From positions 1 through 64,000 of the forward strand of contig NZ_QGMZ01000019.1 in NCBI RefSeq assembly GCF_003173335.1: DNA of 64,000 nucleotides, written 5' to 3'. A model generated the notes under the pieces. That model was not told the origin of the DNA. It saw only the letters and a program-made list of their open reading frames with translations, and searched no databases. Numbering within the stretch: position 1 is the first letter of the stretch; each line of letters starts with the position of its first letter. This DNA is from Methanospirillum stamsii. Its GTDB lineage: Archaea > Halobacteriota > Methanomicrobia > Methanomicrobiales > Methanospirillaceae. Below are positions 28,642 through 36,972 of the stretch, piece by piece. The position numbers and the translations under genes are program-made.

Positions 28642-30573
28642 ATGGGGGATGCCAAAATAAGTGATGATAGTAACGTTCCAAATAAAAAAAGTCGTTCAAT
28701 TAAGATCAAAGTTCCCAGGTTCAGCCTTGGAAAATCTGCCCCCAAGGATAAAACAGATATTCAGAAGAAATCCATTCAGCTTCCTTTTTTAAAAGGTCCT
28801 GGAATCAGGAAAGTCCCTCATGTTGAACTTGAAAAGAAGGAAGTTACTGAAAACCAGGATAAAACGGCTGAAAAAGGATCCGGAATTACCAGGATTAAAC
28901 TTCCTGTTTTAAACAAAGAAGAAGAGATCACTGCCAGAGAAAAGGATCTTCAGCAAACTTTTAAAACCGAAAAAGAGAGTGTCGACCCGGGATTTGAAAG
29001 AAAACTTTTAAGGAAACTTAGTGTTACCCAGAAAAGAGGATTTGAAACCTATGATATGGAAAAGCACAGGAGCCTTTTAGAGATAAAACTTCCCTATCCC
29101 TATGAATCTAAACAGGAATACTGGGTTGATCCAGGCCTTGCAAAAATAATTATTGCTAACAATCTAAAATCAAGATTAACAGAATATCTTCTTTTTGAAC
29201 CCGAACTTACTCCTTTTGAGTATGAATTATTAGAGAGGATTCACGAGGATTTACGGGATGTCCTCATCCTTACTGATGAAGAACTAGGTATCGAGAGGAA
29301 AAAACTCCTTATCTCCAAGGTAATAGATCTTATCGATTATTATGGAATACAACTAGATAAAAAGTCATTATTTAAGATTGAATATTACCTGATACGAAAC
29401 TACCTTGGATGGGGAAGAATCAATGCACTCATGATTGATCCACTCATCGAGGATATCTCATGTGATGGTGACAATGTCCCGATATTCCTGTTTCACCGGA
29501 AGGAACAGAATATTAAAACCAATATTTCATTTGATACGAATTCGTTAATTTCACTCGCGATCACCCTGGCCCAGAGATCCGGAAAACACATCTCATCTGC
29601 AAATCCCATTGTTGATGCGACGATGCCTGACGGTTCGCGTCTGCAGCTGACATTCGGAACCGAAGTGACATCCCGGGGAACATCATTTACCATTCGTAAA
29701 TTCAGGGAAACCCCATTTACTCCTGTAGACCTGATGGACCTGCATACCTTTAACGTCGAAATGCTGGTCTACTTCTGGCTTTCCATTGAAAACAACAAAA
29801 GCCTTGTTTTTATCGGGGGCACTGCATCTGGAAAAACAACATCGCTTAATGCCGTCTCACTTTTTATTCCTCCCCTGGCCAAGGTAATATCCATTGAAGA
29901 CACGAGGGAAGTGACTCTCTTTCATGATAACTGGATTGCCAGTATCACAAGAGAGATAGTAGCCGAAGGAGGAGGAACCCAGGTAGACATGTTCATGCTC
30001 CTGAAAGCTGCAATGCGTCAGAGACCCGAGTATATTCTGGTCGGAGAAGTCCGGGGTCATGAAGCACAGACATTATTCCAGGCAATGAATACCGGACATA
30101 CAACCTTTTCCACAATGCATGCAGGAAGCGTTGATGCAGCAATTCACCGGCTTGAAAATGAACCTCTGAATGTTCCAAGAAATATGCTCCAGGCCCTGAA
30201 CATCATGAGCATCCAGAAACAGATCCAGATGGGACCTGACCGTGTCAGACGATGCGATGAAATTGTCGAGATTGCAGGTATTGATCCGGCTACCGGAAAT
30301 ATCATGGTCAATACAGTTTTTGAATATGATCCGGTCGGCGATGACTTTTCTTACACCGGCAGATCCCAGGTGCTTGGAGAGATTGCAGCATTTCATGGAT
30401 GGGGTCCGGAAAAACTGGTTGAAGAGATGGACAGAAGGAAAAAGGTTCTTTCTGCAATTTGGGACCAGAATATCAGGGATTACATGACTTTTACCAAAGT
30501 AATCCAGGCATATTACATTGACAAAGATAATGTCATTAACAATCTTGATGATCTTTCCATAATTGTAGCATGA
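28642..30573 (+). CDS. Type II/IV secretion ATPase, FlaI/GspE family
   Basis: The hexameric motor ATPase of an archaeal type IV pilus-like system, 643 residues. Walker A is GGTASGKTT (392-400, Lys398). An Asp box with SIEDTRE, Walker B near ILVGEVRG, and the His box ending in STMHAG (His493) all fit active FlaI/GspE enzymes. The first 100 residues are a charged linker with three short motifs (KVPRFSLG at 23, QLPFLKG at 46, KLPVLNK at 86) that look like repeated docking peptides. It overlaps the FlaJ-like gene by 4 bp. No pilin or prepilin peptidase is nearby. Confidence 0.88.
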   Translation: MGDAKISDDSNVPNKKSRSIKIKVPRFSLGKSAPKDKTDIQKKSIQLPFLKGPGIRKVPHVELEKKEVTENQDKTAEKGSGITRIKLPVLNKEEEITAREKDLQQTFKTEKESVDPGFERKLLRKLSVTQKRGFETYDMEKHRSLLEIKLPYPYESKQEYWVDPGLAKIIIANNLKSRLTEYLLFEPELTPFEYELLERIHEDLRDVLILTDEELGIERKKLLISKVIDLIDYYGIQLDKKSLFKIEYYLIRNYLGWGRINALMIDPLIEDISCDGDNVPIFLFHRKEQNIKTNISFDTNSLISLAITLAQRSGKHISSANPIVDATMPDGSRLQLTFGTEVTSRGTSFTIRKFRETPFTPVDLMDLHTFNVEMLVYFWLSIENNKSLVFIGGTASGKTTSLNAVSLFIPPLAKVISIEDTREVTLFHDNWIASITREIVAEGGGTQVDMFMLLKAAMRQRPEYILVGEVRGHEAQTLFQAMNTGHTTFSTMHAGSVDAAIHRLENEPLNVPRNMLQALNIMSIQKQIQMGPDRVRRCDEIVEIAGIDPATGNIMVNTVFEYDPVGDDFSYTGRSQVLGEIAAFHGWGPEKLVEEMDRRKKVLSAIWDQNIRDYMTFTKVIQAYYIDKDNVINNLDDLSIIVA

Positions 30574-32495
30574 TTGCCGGAAAATTTGTTAAACGGATGG
30601 TTTTCCGTAACCCGGATAAATACCACAATCTTCACAAAGACTTAATTGGTATCAGATCCGGACTGACCCTGGAACAGTTTTTAAACCAGGCAATACTCGT
30701 TTCTATCGGGGTCGGTATTTTTTGCGGGATTATTGGATTTATCACTGGCTTTGCTCTTTTTTCTCTGGACCTTGGACTAAAACCTGAACTCTATAATGTC
30801 CTGAACATCTCCTTTGATCCGGATACCGGCGGACTTCCCATAATTATCATGGTCCAGGTACTCCTGGCCATTATCCTTTTTATCCTCGGAACATTTCTGA
30901 CATATGTAATATACACCAACATACCTGCTTTATCCAAAAAAACCCGTGAGACAAAGATTACTATCGGTCTTCCAAATGCAGTCTCATATATGTACGCCAT
31001 GAGAAAGGGTGGTGCCGAAATGATTACCATTCTTCGCTCAATATCAGAAATGTCGGCAATTTATGGAGAAATCTCTTATGAATTCAGACAGGCAGTACGA
31101 GATGCAGACTTTTTTGGATATGATATAATAAATGCGCTCAAAATGGTTGGTGAAACAACACCAAGCAGGAAACTTCGCGATTTTCTTCAGGATCTCATCT
31201 CAACGGTAGAAAGCGGAGGAAACCTTGCACAATTTTTACAGGACAGAGTTTTCATCCTCCAGGAAGAGGCGAAATTTGAACAGAAACAATTTCTTCAGTT
31301 TCTGGGTCTGGTCGCAGAGATATATGTGACAATCTTTATTGCAGGGCCCCTCTTTCTCATCGTCATCCTTGTTGTCATGGGAATGATGGGATCATCAGCA
31401 ATACTTGAATTATCGCTGATCGGATATCTGGTCCTCCCAATCGGTGCTACCATTTTTATTCTCATGATTGATACCATCTCCATAAAAGACGAGAATATTG
31501 TCAGATATGTGAAGGCAAAATGGCTCAACCAGTATACCGATGTCCGGATTACAGAAACCGGAGGTGAAGAACATCTCTTTACCGCTATAGCAAGGTTTGA
31601 CAAGATAAAACCATTAAAACGCTGGCTTGCAAATCCTATCCAGGGATTTGTTCAGTACCCGGAATTATCGTTTTTTATCACCGTGCCAATCGCTCTGGCT
31701 TATGTAATTTTTATCTTTCTGACTATTCCGGCCGGAACATTGGAAGACAACATCAATTACATCGACGACCAGTTGATGGTTGCCCTGCTTATTACCCTCA
31801 TTCCTTTTGCGGTCTTCTATACCCGCTGGAACCAGAAGATAAGATCTTTAGAATCAATGATTCCGGATTTTCTTGATCGTATGGCAGGTATTAATGAAGT
31901 CGGGATAACCCTGACCCAGTCAATCTCAGTTATCGCAAGGGCAAACATGGGTATCCTGGGATATGAAATTAACCGGATTCATCGGGATATTGAGTGGGGT
32001 GCAAATTTCTCCGATGCTCTTATCAGGTTCGAACACCGGGTAAGAACAGCACTCATTGCAAGAACCGTCACCCTGATAACACGGGCAGCAACGATGAGCA
32101 GTTCCATCGCTTCATTACTCAGGATAGCAGCAAATGATGCCCGAATGTCTGAAAACTTGCGTAGAGACCGATTTTCAGAGATGTTTATCTATACTGCTAT
32201 TGTATACCTTTCATTTTTTGTCTTCATCTTCGTGATAGGGGTAATTAATACCCAGTTTCTCACAGTTCTGGCTGCGCAAAGCAAAGAAGGATTATCAATG
32301 GCCGGGCCTCTTTCAAATCTTGGTGCAACTTCTCTCATTACAATGGACAGATTACTCTATCATATCTGCCTTATCCAGGGACTTTGTTCAGGTCTGATGG
32401 CAGGACTTATGGGCGAATCATCAATAAAAGCGGGTGTAAAGCACAGTTGCATCTTGATTATCGGTGCATTAATAGCCTTTAACTTCATGTTCTAA
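30570..32495 (+). CDS. FlaJ/TadC-type pilus assembly membrane protein
   Basis: The inner-membrane platform protein partnering the FlaI-like ATPase, 641 residues. Two T2SSF-type cytoplasmic helical domains (about 115-225 and 420-540) are each flanked by hydrophobic pairs. Membrane segments are at about 45-70, 95-115, 245-275, 280-300, 370-390, 400-420 and near the C-terminus. It is longer than archaellar FlaJ and resembles the platform of archaeal adhesion-type pili. It overlaps the ATPase gene by 4 bp and ends just before the convergent coiled-coil gene. Confidence 0.86.
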   Translation: MIAGKFVKRMVFRNPDKYHNLHKDLIGIRSGLTLEQFLNQAILVSIGVGIFCGIIGFITGFALFSLDLGLKPELYNVLNISFDPDTGGLPIIIMVQVLLAIILFILGTFLTYVIYTNIPALSKKTRETKITIGLPNAVSYMYAMRKGGAEMITILRSISEMSAIYGEISYEFRQAVRDADFFGYDIINALKMVGETTPSRKLRDFLQDLISTVESGGNLAQFLQDRVFILQEEAKFEQKQFLQFLGLVAEIYVTIFIAGPLFLIVILVVMGMMGSSAILELSLIGYLVLPIGATIFILMIDTISIKDENIVRYVKAKWLNQYTDVRITETGGEEHLFTAIARFDKIKPLKRWLANPIQGFVQYPELSFFITVPIALAYVIFIFLTIPAGTLEDNINYIDDQLMVALLITLIPFAVFYTRWNQKIRSLESMIPDFLDRMAGINEVGITLTQSISVIARANMGILGYEINRIHRDIEWGANFSDALIRFEHRVRTALIARTVTLITRAATMSSSIASLLRIAANDARMSENLRRDRFSEMFIYTAIVYLSFFVFIFVIGVINTQFLTVLAAQSKEGLSMAGPLSNLGATSLITMDRLLYHICLIQGLCSGLMAGLMGESSIKAGVKHSCILIIGALIAFNFMF

Positions 32496-32523
32496 AAAAC
32501 AGAATCAAAAATTTTCGATGGTA

Positions 32524-34695
32524 TTATTGATATTGTGCAACAGAAGAGGCCATATTAGAACGACGCCATTCCCTAAACCGAAGGCGGGTATCCCATATTA
32601 ATTCCCGAAGACCGCTTTCAGATGAATCCAGCAGATCGGAAAGGGGCTTTGTGGCCCTTTGATCATTCATTTCATATAACAGAACAGCAACCCACGCCCG
32701 GCGATTCAGAGGTCCACGATATAAAAGGGGAATAAGAATCTCTATTGTCTGAGGTCCCAGTTTAAGGATTTCAGCTGCCGCCTGCATGGCCTGCATCGGA
32801 TCATCAAGGTTGGAAAGATATTCAGAGATATCATGAGGTTTAAGAGAAACCTGCTCTGCAGACCATCCCTGTCTGTCACCAGTTACCGGCGTAGGATCTT
32901 TTTGGTATTCAGCCAGTTCACTTTCTGCCAGGAGTCGGGTCAGGTGAGTATTTTCTGTATCCAGACGCATAATCCGGGATGCCAGCGCTGAATTCTCGGA
33001 TTCCTTCCCGGCCAGTTTCGCAGATAAACTTTGAATCTGGCGATACAATGCATGAACCGGTTCTTCTTTATCTTCCCGGATGGTTTTTTCGAGCAAAATC
33101 AGTCGTGAACGGATTCTCTCCAGCTCTGAACGAAGAGCTTCATTGTTACCACTGATAAGAGAGATATGCCGGTCCCTTTCTGCAAGATCCCGGGATTTAG
33201 ATTCCAAATGCTCTTTCCATTCTTCCATCCCCTTAATATGTTCCTCATGAAGATGCGCAATCTCATCCCGGTATTCCTGTTCACGCTGGTTTTTCTGTTC
33301 GATTGTATGGGTAAGTCCGGTGAGATCAGATTGCAAGTCCTGAATTTCTAAAGAGAGTCTGGATATTTCATGTGCAGCAGCATCTTCCCGTTCTTCTGCC
33401 TGATTGATGAGGAGGAGCTCCTTCTGCTGCAATTCATCAATTGTTAATTCCAGAGAGGAGATCTTTTCATCATTTTCACGTATTATCGTACCGATATCAG
33501 CTTCAAGTGTTGTCCGGACATGTTCTGCCCTGGAAATTTCCTCATCCTTCTCTTCAATAATCCCGGATAATTCTAATATACGATCTTCAAGTCTTCCCCT
33601 GAGATCTTCCATTTGATCCCGGAGTTTATCACCTTCCCTGACCTTTTCTGCTAAATCAGTCTGATAATGCTCATTCTCCTGAATAAGATCAGATATCCGG
33701 GATTCAAGACTGAAACGAAGGGCATCCATATCCGCCCTTAATGTATCAATCTCCTGACTCTTTGTGGATATATCATTCAGGTGTTGCTCAATACTCTCAC
33801 GCAAACTATTGTTTTCCCTTTGAAGTTCAGAAATTAGTTCAAGATTCTTTGTATTTGTTTCATTAATCCGGGAGTTTTCAGTCTCCAGACTCGTAATTTT
33901 TACATCCCGTTCTGAAATGATGTCAGCACTGGTTTTTTCTAAGGAAGAGATCTGATTCTGGAGATTCCCGATAACATTCTCCATCTTTTCAGATTTTTGG
34001 GCAAAATCAGATTCAATCTTTATCCGTTCTCTATGTTCCAGGTCAAGGATATCATTCAGTTCCTCAAGGATTTTTTTCTGTTTTATCTGCTCTTTTATGG
34101 TATCCTGTTCTAACGCTATCTTATTTTTTAATTCATTTGCAAGTGCCCGCAGTTCTGAATCCTTTCGTTCAATCTCGTCTTTTAAAGTGGATATTTGTTT
34201 AGAATAGTGTATTGAAAGATTCTTATATTCCGTTTCACTTTTTTCCCGTTCATTTACTATTTCAGCCTGAAATTCGGAAATTTTTTCCTTTGTAAACTCC
34301 GATTCCTCAATTAGCTGCAGCTGAAAACGACGGTTTTTCTCTTCCAGCTCTAACAGAGTCTGATTCTTTCTGGCAATCTCACCATCATATTTTTCGATTA
34401 TTTCCTCCAGATGTGAAATTTTTCCGGAAAAATCTAATTCAATCTGTTCTTTAACCTTTTCTAACTCATCACGTTCTTTTTTTGACTCCCTTATCTGCGC
34501 CTCAAACTTTTTTTCTGATTTGGCGGCGTTGTCCTGAACTTTTTTTATCTTTTTATTCAAATCTGATATTTTATCTTCAAACTGGTGAATGATTACATCA
34601 GATTCATGTTCCAGCCGGGTTATTATTGCAACCAGTTCTTCGTTCTTTTTTTGTAATGATACCAGTTCATTCAGAATAGATTCCGCTAAATCCAT
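32524..34695 (-). CDS. Long coiled-coil protein with C-terminal HEAT-like repeats
   Basis: A 723-residue soluble protein of unknown function. Residues about 15-610 are almost continuous heptad-like coiled coil, rich in Glu, Lys, Leu and Ile. A low-complexity hinge follows, and the last 100 residues form HEAT-like helices (MQAAAEILKLGPQT, RRAWVAVLLYEM, ATKPLSDLLDSS). The frame starts at a GTG (34707), but the ATG at 34695 has a strong GGGGGG ribosome-binding site and is preferred. It sits between the FlaI/FlaJ pair and a chemoreceptor, both possible partners. It could be a structural scaffold; SMC is excluded because there are no ATPase heads. Confidence 0.75.
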   Translation of the reverse strand: MDLAESILNELVSLQKKNEELVAIITRLEHESDVIIHQFEDKISDLNKKIKKVQDNAAKSEKKFEAQIRESKKERDELEKVKEQIELDFSGKISHLEEIIEKYDGEIARKNQTLLELEEKNRRFQLQLIEESEFTKEKISEFQAEIVNEREKSETEYKNLSIHYSKQISTLKDEIERKDSELRALANELKNKIALEQDTIKEQIKQKKILEELNDILDLEHRERIKIESDFAQKSEKMENVIGNLQNQISSLEKTSADIISERDVKITSLETENSRINETNTKNLELISELQRENNSLRESIEQHLNDISTKSQEIDTLRADMDALRFSLESRISDLIQENEHYQTDLAEKVREGDKLRDQMEDLRGRLEDRILELSGIIEEKDEEISRAEHVRTTLEADIGTIIRENDEKISSLELTIDELQQKELLLINQAEEREDAAAHEISRLSLEIQDLQSDLTGLTHTIEQKNQREQEYRDEIAHLHEEHIKGMEEWKEHLESKSRDLAERDRHISLISGNNEALRSELERIRSRLILLEKTIREDKEEPVHALYRQIQSLSAKLAGKESENSALASRIMRLDTENTHLTRLLAESELAEYQKDPTPVTGDRQGWSAEQVSLKPHDISEYLSNLDDPMQAMQAAAEILKLGPQTIEILIPLLYRGPLNRRAWVAVLLYEMNDQRATKPLSDLLDSSESGLRELIWDTRLRFREWRRSNMASSVAQYQ

Positions 34696-34857
34696 ACAGC
34701 CCCCCACAAGCTCATGGAATGATCTCTGTTTATAGTACCTTCTTCATCAGGCTGATAAATGATTCCATAAAAAAAAGCCAGTACATGTCTTATTTCAAAG
34801 CCTGAATAAAAGAAAAGTGTCATGAGTTATTTATCAAAAAAAATTTATGCGCGAATA

Positions 34858-36441
34858 TCAGAGGTTAAACCGGGACATAGACTCAGATACCTGCTCTGCA
34901 ATCCCTGAAACCTTGTCAACAATATATTTTAACTCCTTAACTGATACGGAGGTATCATTAATTGCCGATGCAGAATCAACCGCTTCTTTTGCAGTATCCT
35001 TTAGCATTGCTGAAACTTCATGCATACTACTGGTGATCTCTTCTACTGCTGCGGCCTGTTCTTCATTCATACTTGCGACCTGTTCAATGTTTTGGGATAT
35101 TTCCTCAACTGAACCGGCCATTTTTCCAAAAATTGCAAGAGTATCCGATAGAAGAACATTTCCATCACGGACAGCAACAGTTGCTCCACTTACTGCGTCC
35201 GCTGCTTTTTGAGATTGTTTCTGAAGGCCTCCAATCATATCTGTTATCTTTTCTGCGGACTGCCGGGACTCCAGAGCAAGTGCTTTCACTTCCGAGGCAA
35301 CCACTGCAAATCCCCTGCCCATCTCACCCGCCCGTGCAGCTTCAATAGCTGCATTGAGTGCAAGCAGATTGGTCTGGTTCGCAATATCGGTAATCACCCT
35401 GACTATCTCATCAATCTTTTTCATTTCACCCTGGATATCTCCAATCAGGCGATCTGCCTCCTCTGCACTGGTGGTAATATGACCCATCCCTTCTTCTGCT
35501 TTTTTAGCAAATTCAGAGCCCTCTCTTGCCATCCGGGTGCCTTCATGTGCAAGCCGTGATACAGATTCCGCCTTTTGAGAGACATCGCCCACAGTGACAG
35601 ACAAATCTTCCATTGCCCGGAGAACCTGTCTGACTCCGGCATCACTCTGCTCAGTGTTTTCAGATACTGCGGATGAATTTTTGGCGACCTGTTCAGAATT
35701 GCTCGCAACTTCAATAACGCTAGCATTGGCTTTCTCTGCATTTACGGATAAATCGACAATCTCCTGGTTGATTATCCGGAATGCATCATTCACCTGTAAT
35801 CCGGTAGTATTAAGAGAATCTTTTAGCCGTTTCCATTCTCCTCTTACCTTTATAGAATCATCAAACCGTGCTGAAAAGTCATATGAAGCAAACTGCCCGG
35901 AAATTCGAACCGCTTCCTGTAATGGGACCTTTACCCCATGGACAATATCCCGGACCTGATTGGTGAAGTTTCCAAAAATTCCTATGTTATCTGGAATAGA
36001 AATCTCTTCATCCATTTTTCCTTCGAGTATACAATTGGAGACAAGAGAAAGAGTATGGGATACTTTGGATATATCATCCCTTATCACATTGAATGATTTA
36101 TAAAGGGTCTGTGCGGATGTTTCAAGGGATTCAAAATTGCCTTCCCGCTTTGGCGGTTCTAATACAGTCGTAGAATCTCCCCTTGAAAGCCGGTCACAGG
36201 CATCTCCAAAGGCTTTTAAATAGACGGAACAGGTATGTTCAATCGCTTCTGCATCAGCAGCTTTTTGTTCATAATCACGACTGATGGTGCGTATCTTTTC
36301 CTGGCAGGTATCAAGAACAGAGTTGAAGGCACGTGCGAGATCTTCATTCCCGTCAGAACGGGTTGAGGATGCAATCCGTACATCAAAATTTCCCTTTTTT
36401 AACTCTTCTATCGCGGAAAAGATCTCTTTTGACAACTCCAT
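34858..36441 (-). CDS. Soluble methyl-accepting chemotaxis protein
   Basis: A 527-residue cytoplasmic chemoreceptor without transmembrane segments. HAMP-like helical modules occupy roughly the first 230 residues (one seen in LKKGNFDVRI, others around 75-215). The C-terminal MCP signalling hairpin has the invariant tip near residues 355-390 (NQTNLLALNAAIEAARAGE...GRGFAVVA) that contacts CheA and CheW. The sensory input is unclear; tandem HAMPs may transmit from a partner. It is transcribed away from the ATP synthase operon. Confidence 0.88.
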   Translation of the reverse strand: MELSKEIFSAIEELKKGNFDVRIASSTRSDGNEDLARAFNSVLDTCQEKIRTISRDYEQKAADAEAIEHTCSVYLKAFGDACDRLSRGDSTTVLEPPKREGNFESLETSAQTLYKSFNVIRDDISKVSHTLSLVSNCILEGKMDEEISIPDNIGIFGNFTNQVRDIVHGVKVPLQEAVRISGQFASYDFSARFDDSIKVRGEWKRLKDSLNTTGLQVNDAFRIINQEIVDLSVNAEKANASVIEVASNSEQVAKNSSAVSENTEQSDAGVRQVLRAMEDLSVTVGDVSQKAESVSRLAHEGTRMAREGSEFAKKAEEGMGHITTSAEEADRLIGDIQGEMKKIDEIVRVITDIANQTNLLALNAAIEAARAGEMGRGFAVVASEVKALALESRQSAEKITDMIGGLQKQSQKAADAVSGATVAVRDGNVLLSDTLAIFGKMAGSVEEISQNIEQVASMNEEQAAAVEEITSSMHEVSAMLKDTAKEAVDSASAINDTSVSVKELKYIVDKVSGIAEQVSESMSRFNL

Positions 36442-36543
36442 ACCTCATCCCCTTAATTAATCCTACCATTATCTCATCCCGACAACTTATTAAATATGTA
36501 GGAACCGCCCTTTTTAAAAAAACGCAACCGTTATAACTGCATT

Positions 36544-36551
36544 ATTTAAAT
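36544..36551 (+). promoter_or_regulatory. TATA box of the ATP synthase operon (candidate)
   Basis: ATTTAAAT lies about 95 bases before the start of ahaH. A perfect 12 bp palindrome lies about 20 bases downstream, where transcription would start. The gene has a strong ribosome-binding site (GAGGAGGG) just before its ATG. The promoter assignment is inferred from position and composition only. Confidence 0.4.
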
Positions 36552-36564
36552 CGCCTTTGAATTC

Positions 36565-36576
36565 TAATCCGGATTA
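36565..36576. promoter_or_regulatory. 12 bp palindrome upstream of the ATP synthase operon
   Basis: TAATCCGGATTA is a perfect palindrome placed about 20 bases downstream of the TATA-like ATTTAAAT, overlapping the expected transcription start. This is a typical position for an archaeal repressor operator. The cognate regulator is unknown. Confidence 0.35.
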
Positions 36577-36642
36577 AAACAATAACAAATATACTCATGA
36601 CTGTCCACTTAAGTAATGAACCATCAATGAGAGGAGGGTTGG

Positions 36643-36972
36643 ATGAAAATTGAGGTCTTGAAGGATATCAGACTTGCAGAAGAAGACTACAAAAAGATGA
36701 TTTCAGAGGCACAGGAAAAGCGCAAAACAATTACTACCAGTGCCGAACTCGAAGCAGACAACATGATTCAGAAGGCTCATGCAGATGCGGAAGAGTTCAA
36801 AAAACAGCGGATTGCAGATGCACGGAAAGAGGCTGATAACCGGTATCAGCGGATTGTCAGTGATGGAAAGGCTGAAGCAATGGCTCTGGAAAACAAGGGG
36901 CGGCAAAATCTGCCTAAGGCAGTAGACCTGCTCGTATCTCGATTCCGGGAGCAGCTTAATGTTTCAACCTGA
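36643..36972 (+). CDS. ahaH: A-type ATP synthase subunit H
   Basis: The first gene of the ATP synthase operon. The 109-residue protein is nearly all alpha-helical coiled coil (KKMISEAQEKRKTI..., Ala/Glu/Lys-rich) and forms the peripheral stalk with subunit E. A GAGGAGGG ribosome-binding site precedes the ATG. Its end overlaps the start of the subunit I gene by 14 bp. Confidence 0.87.
   Translation: MKIEVLKDIRLAEEDYKKMISEAQEKRKTITTSAELEADNMIQKAHADAEEFKKQRIADARKEADNRYQRIVSDGKAEAMALENKGRQNLPKAVDLLVSRFREQLNVST

Noticed and set aside
32524-34695. SMC or Rad50-type ATPase
   Set aside because: There is no Walker A or ABC signature at either end; only coiled coil and HEAT-like helices.
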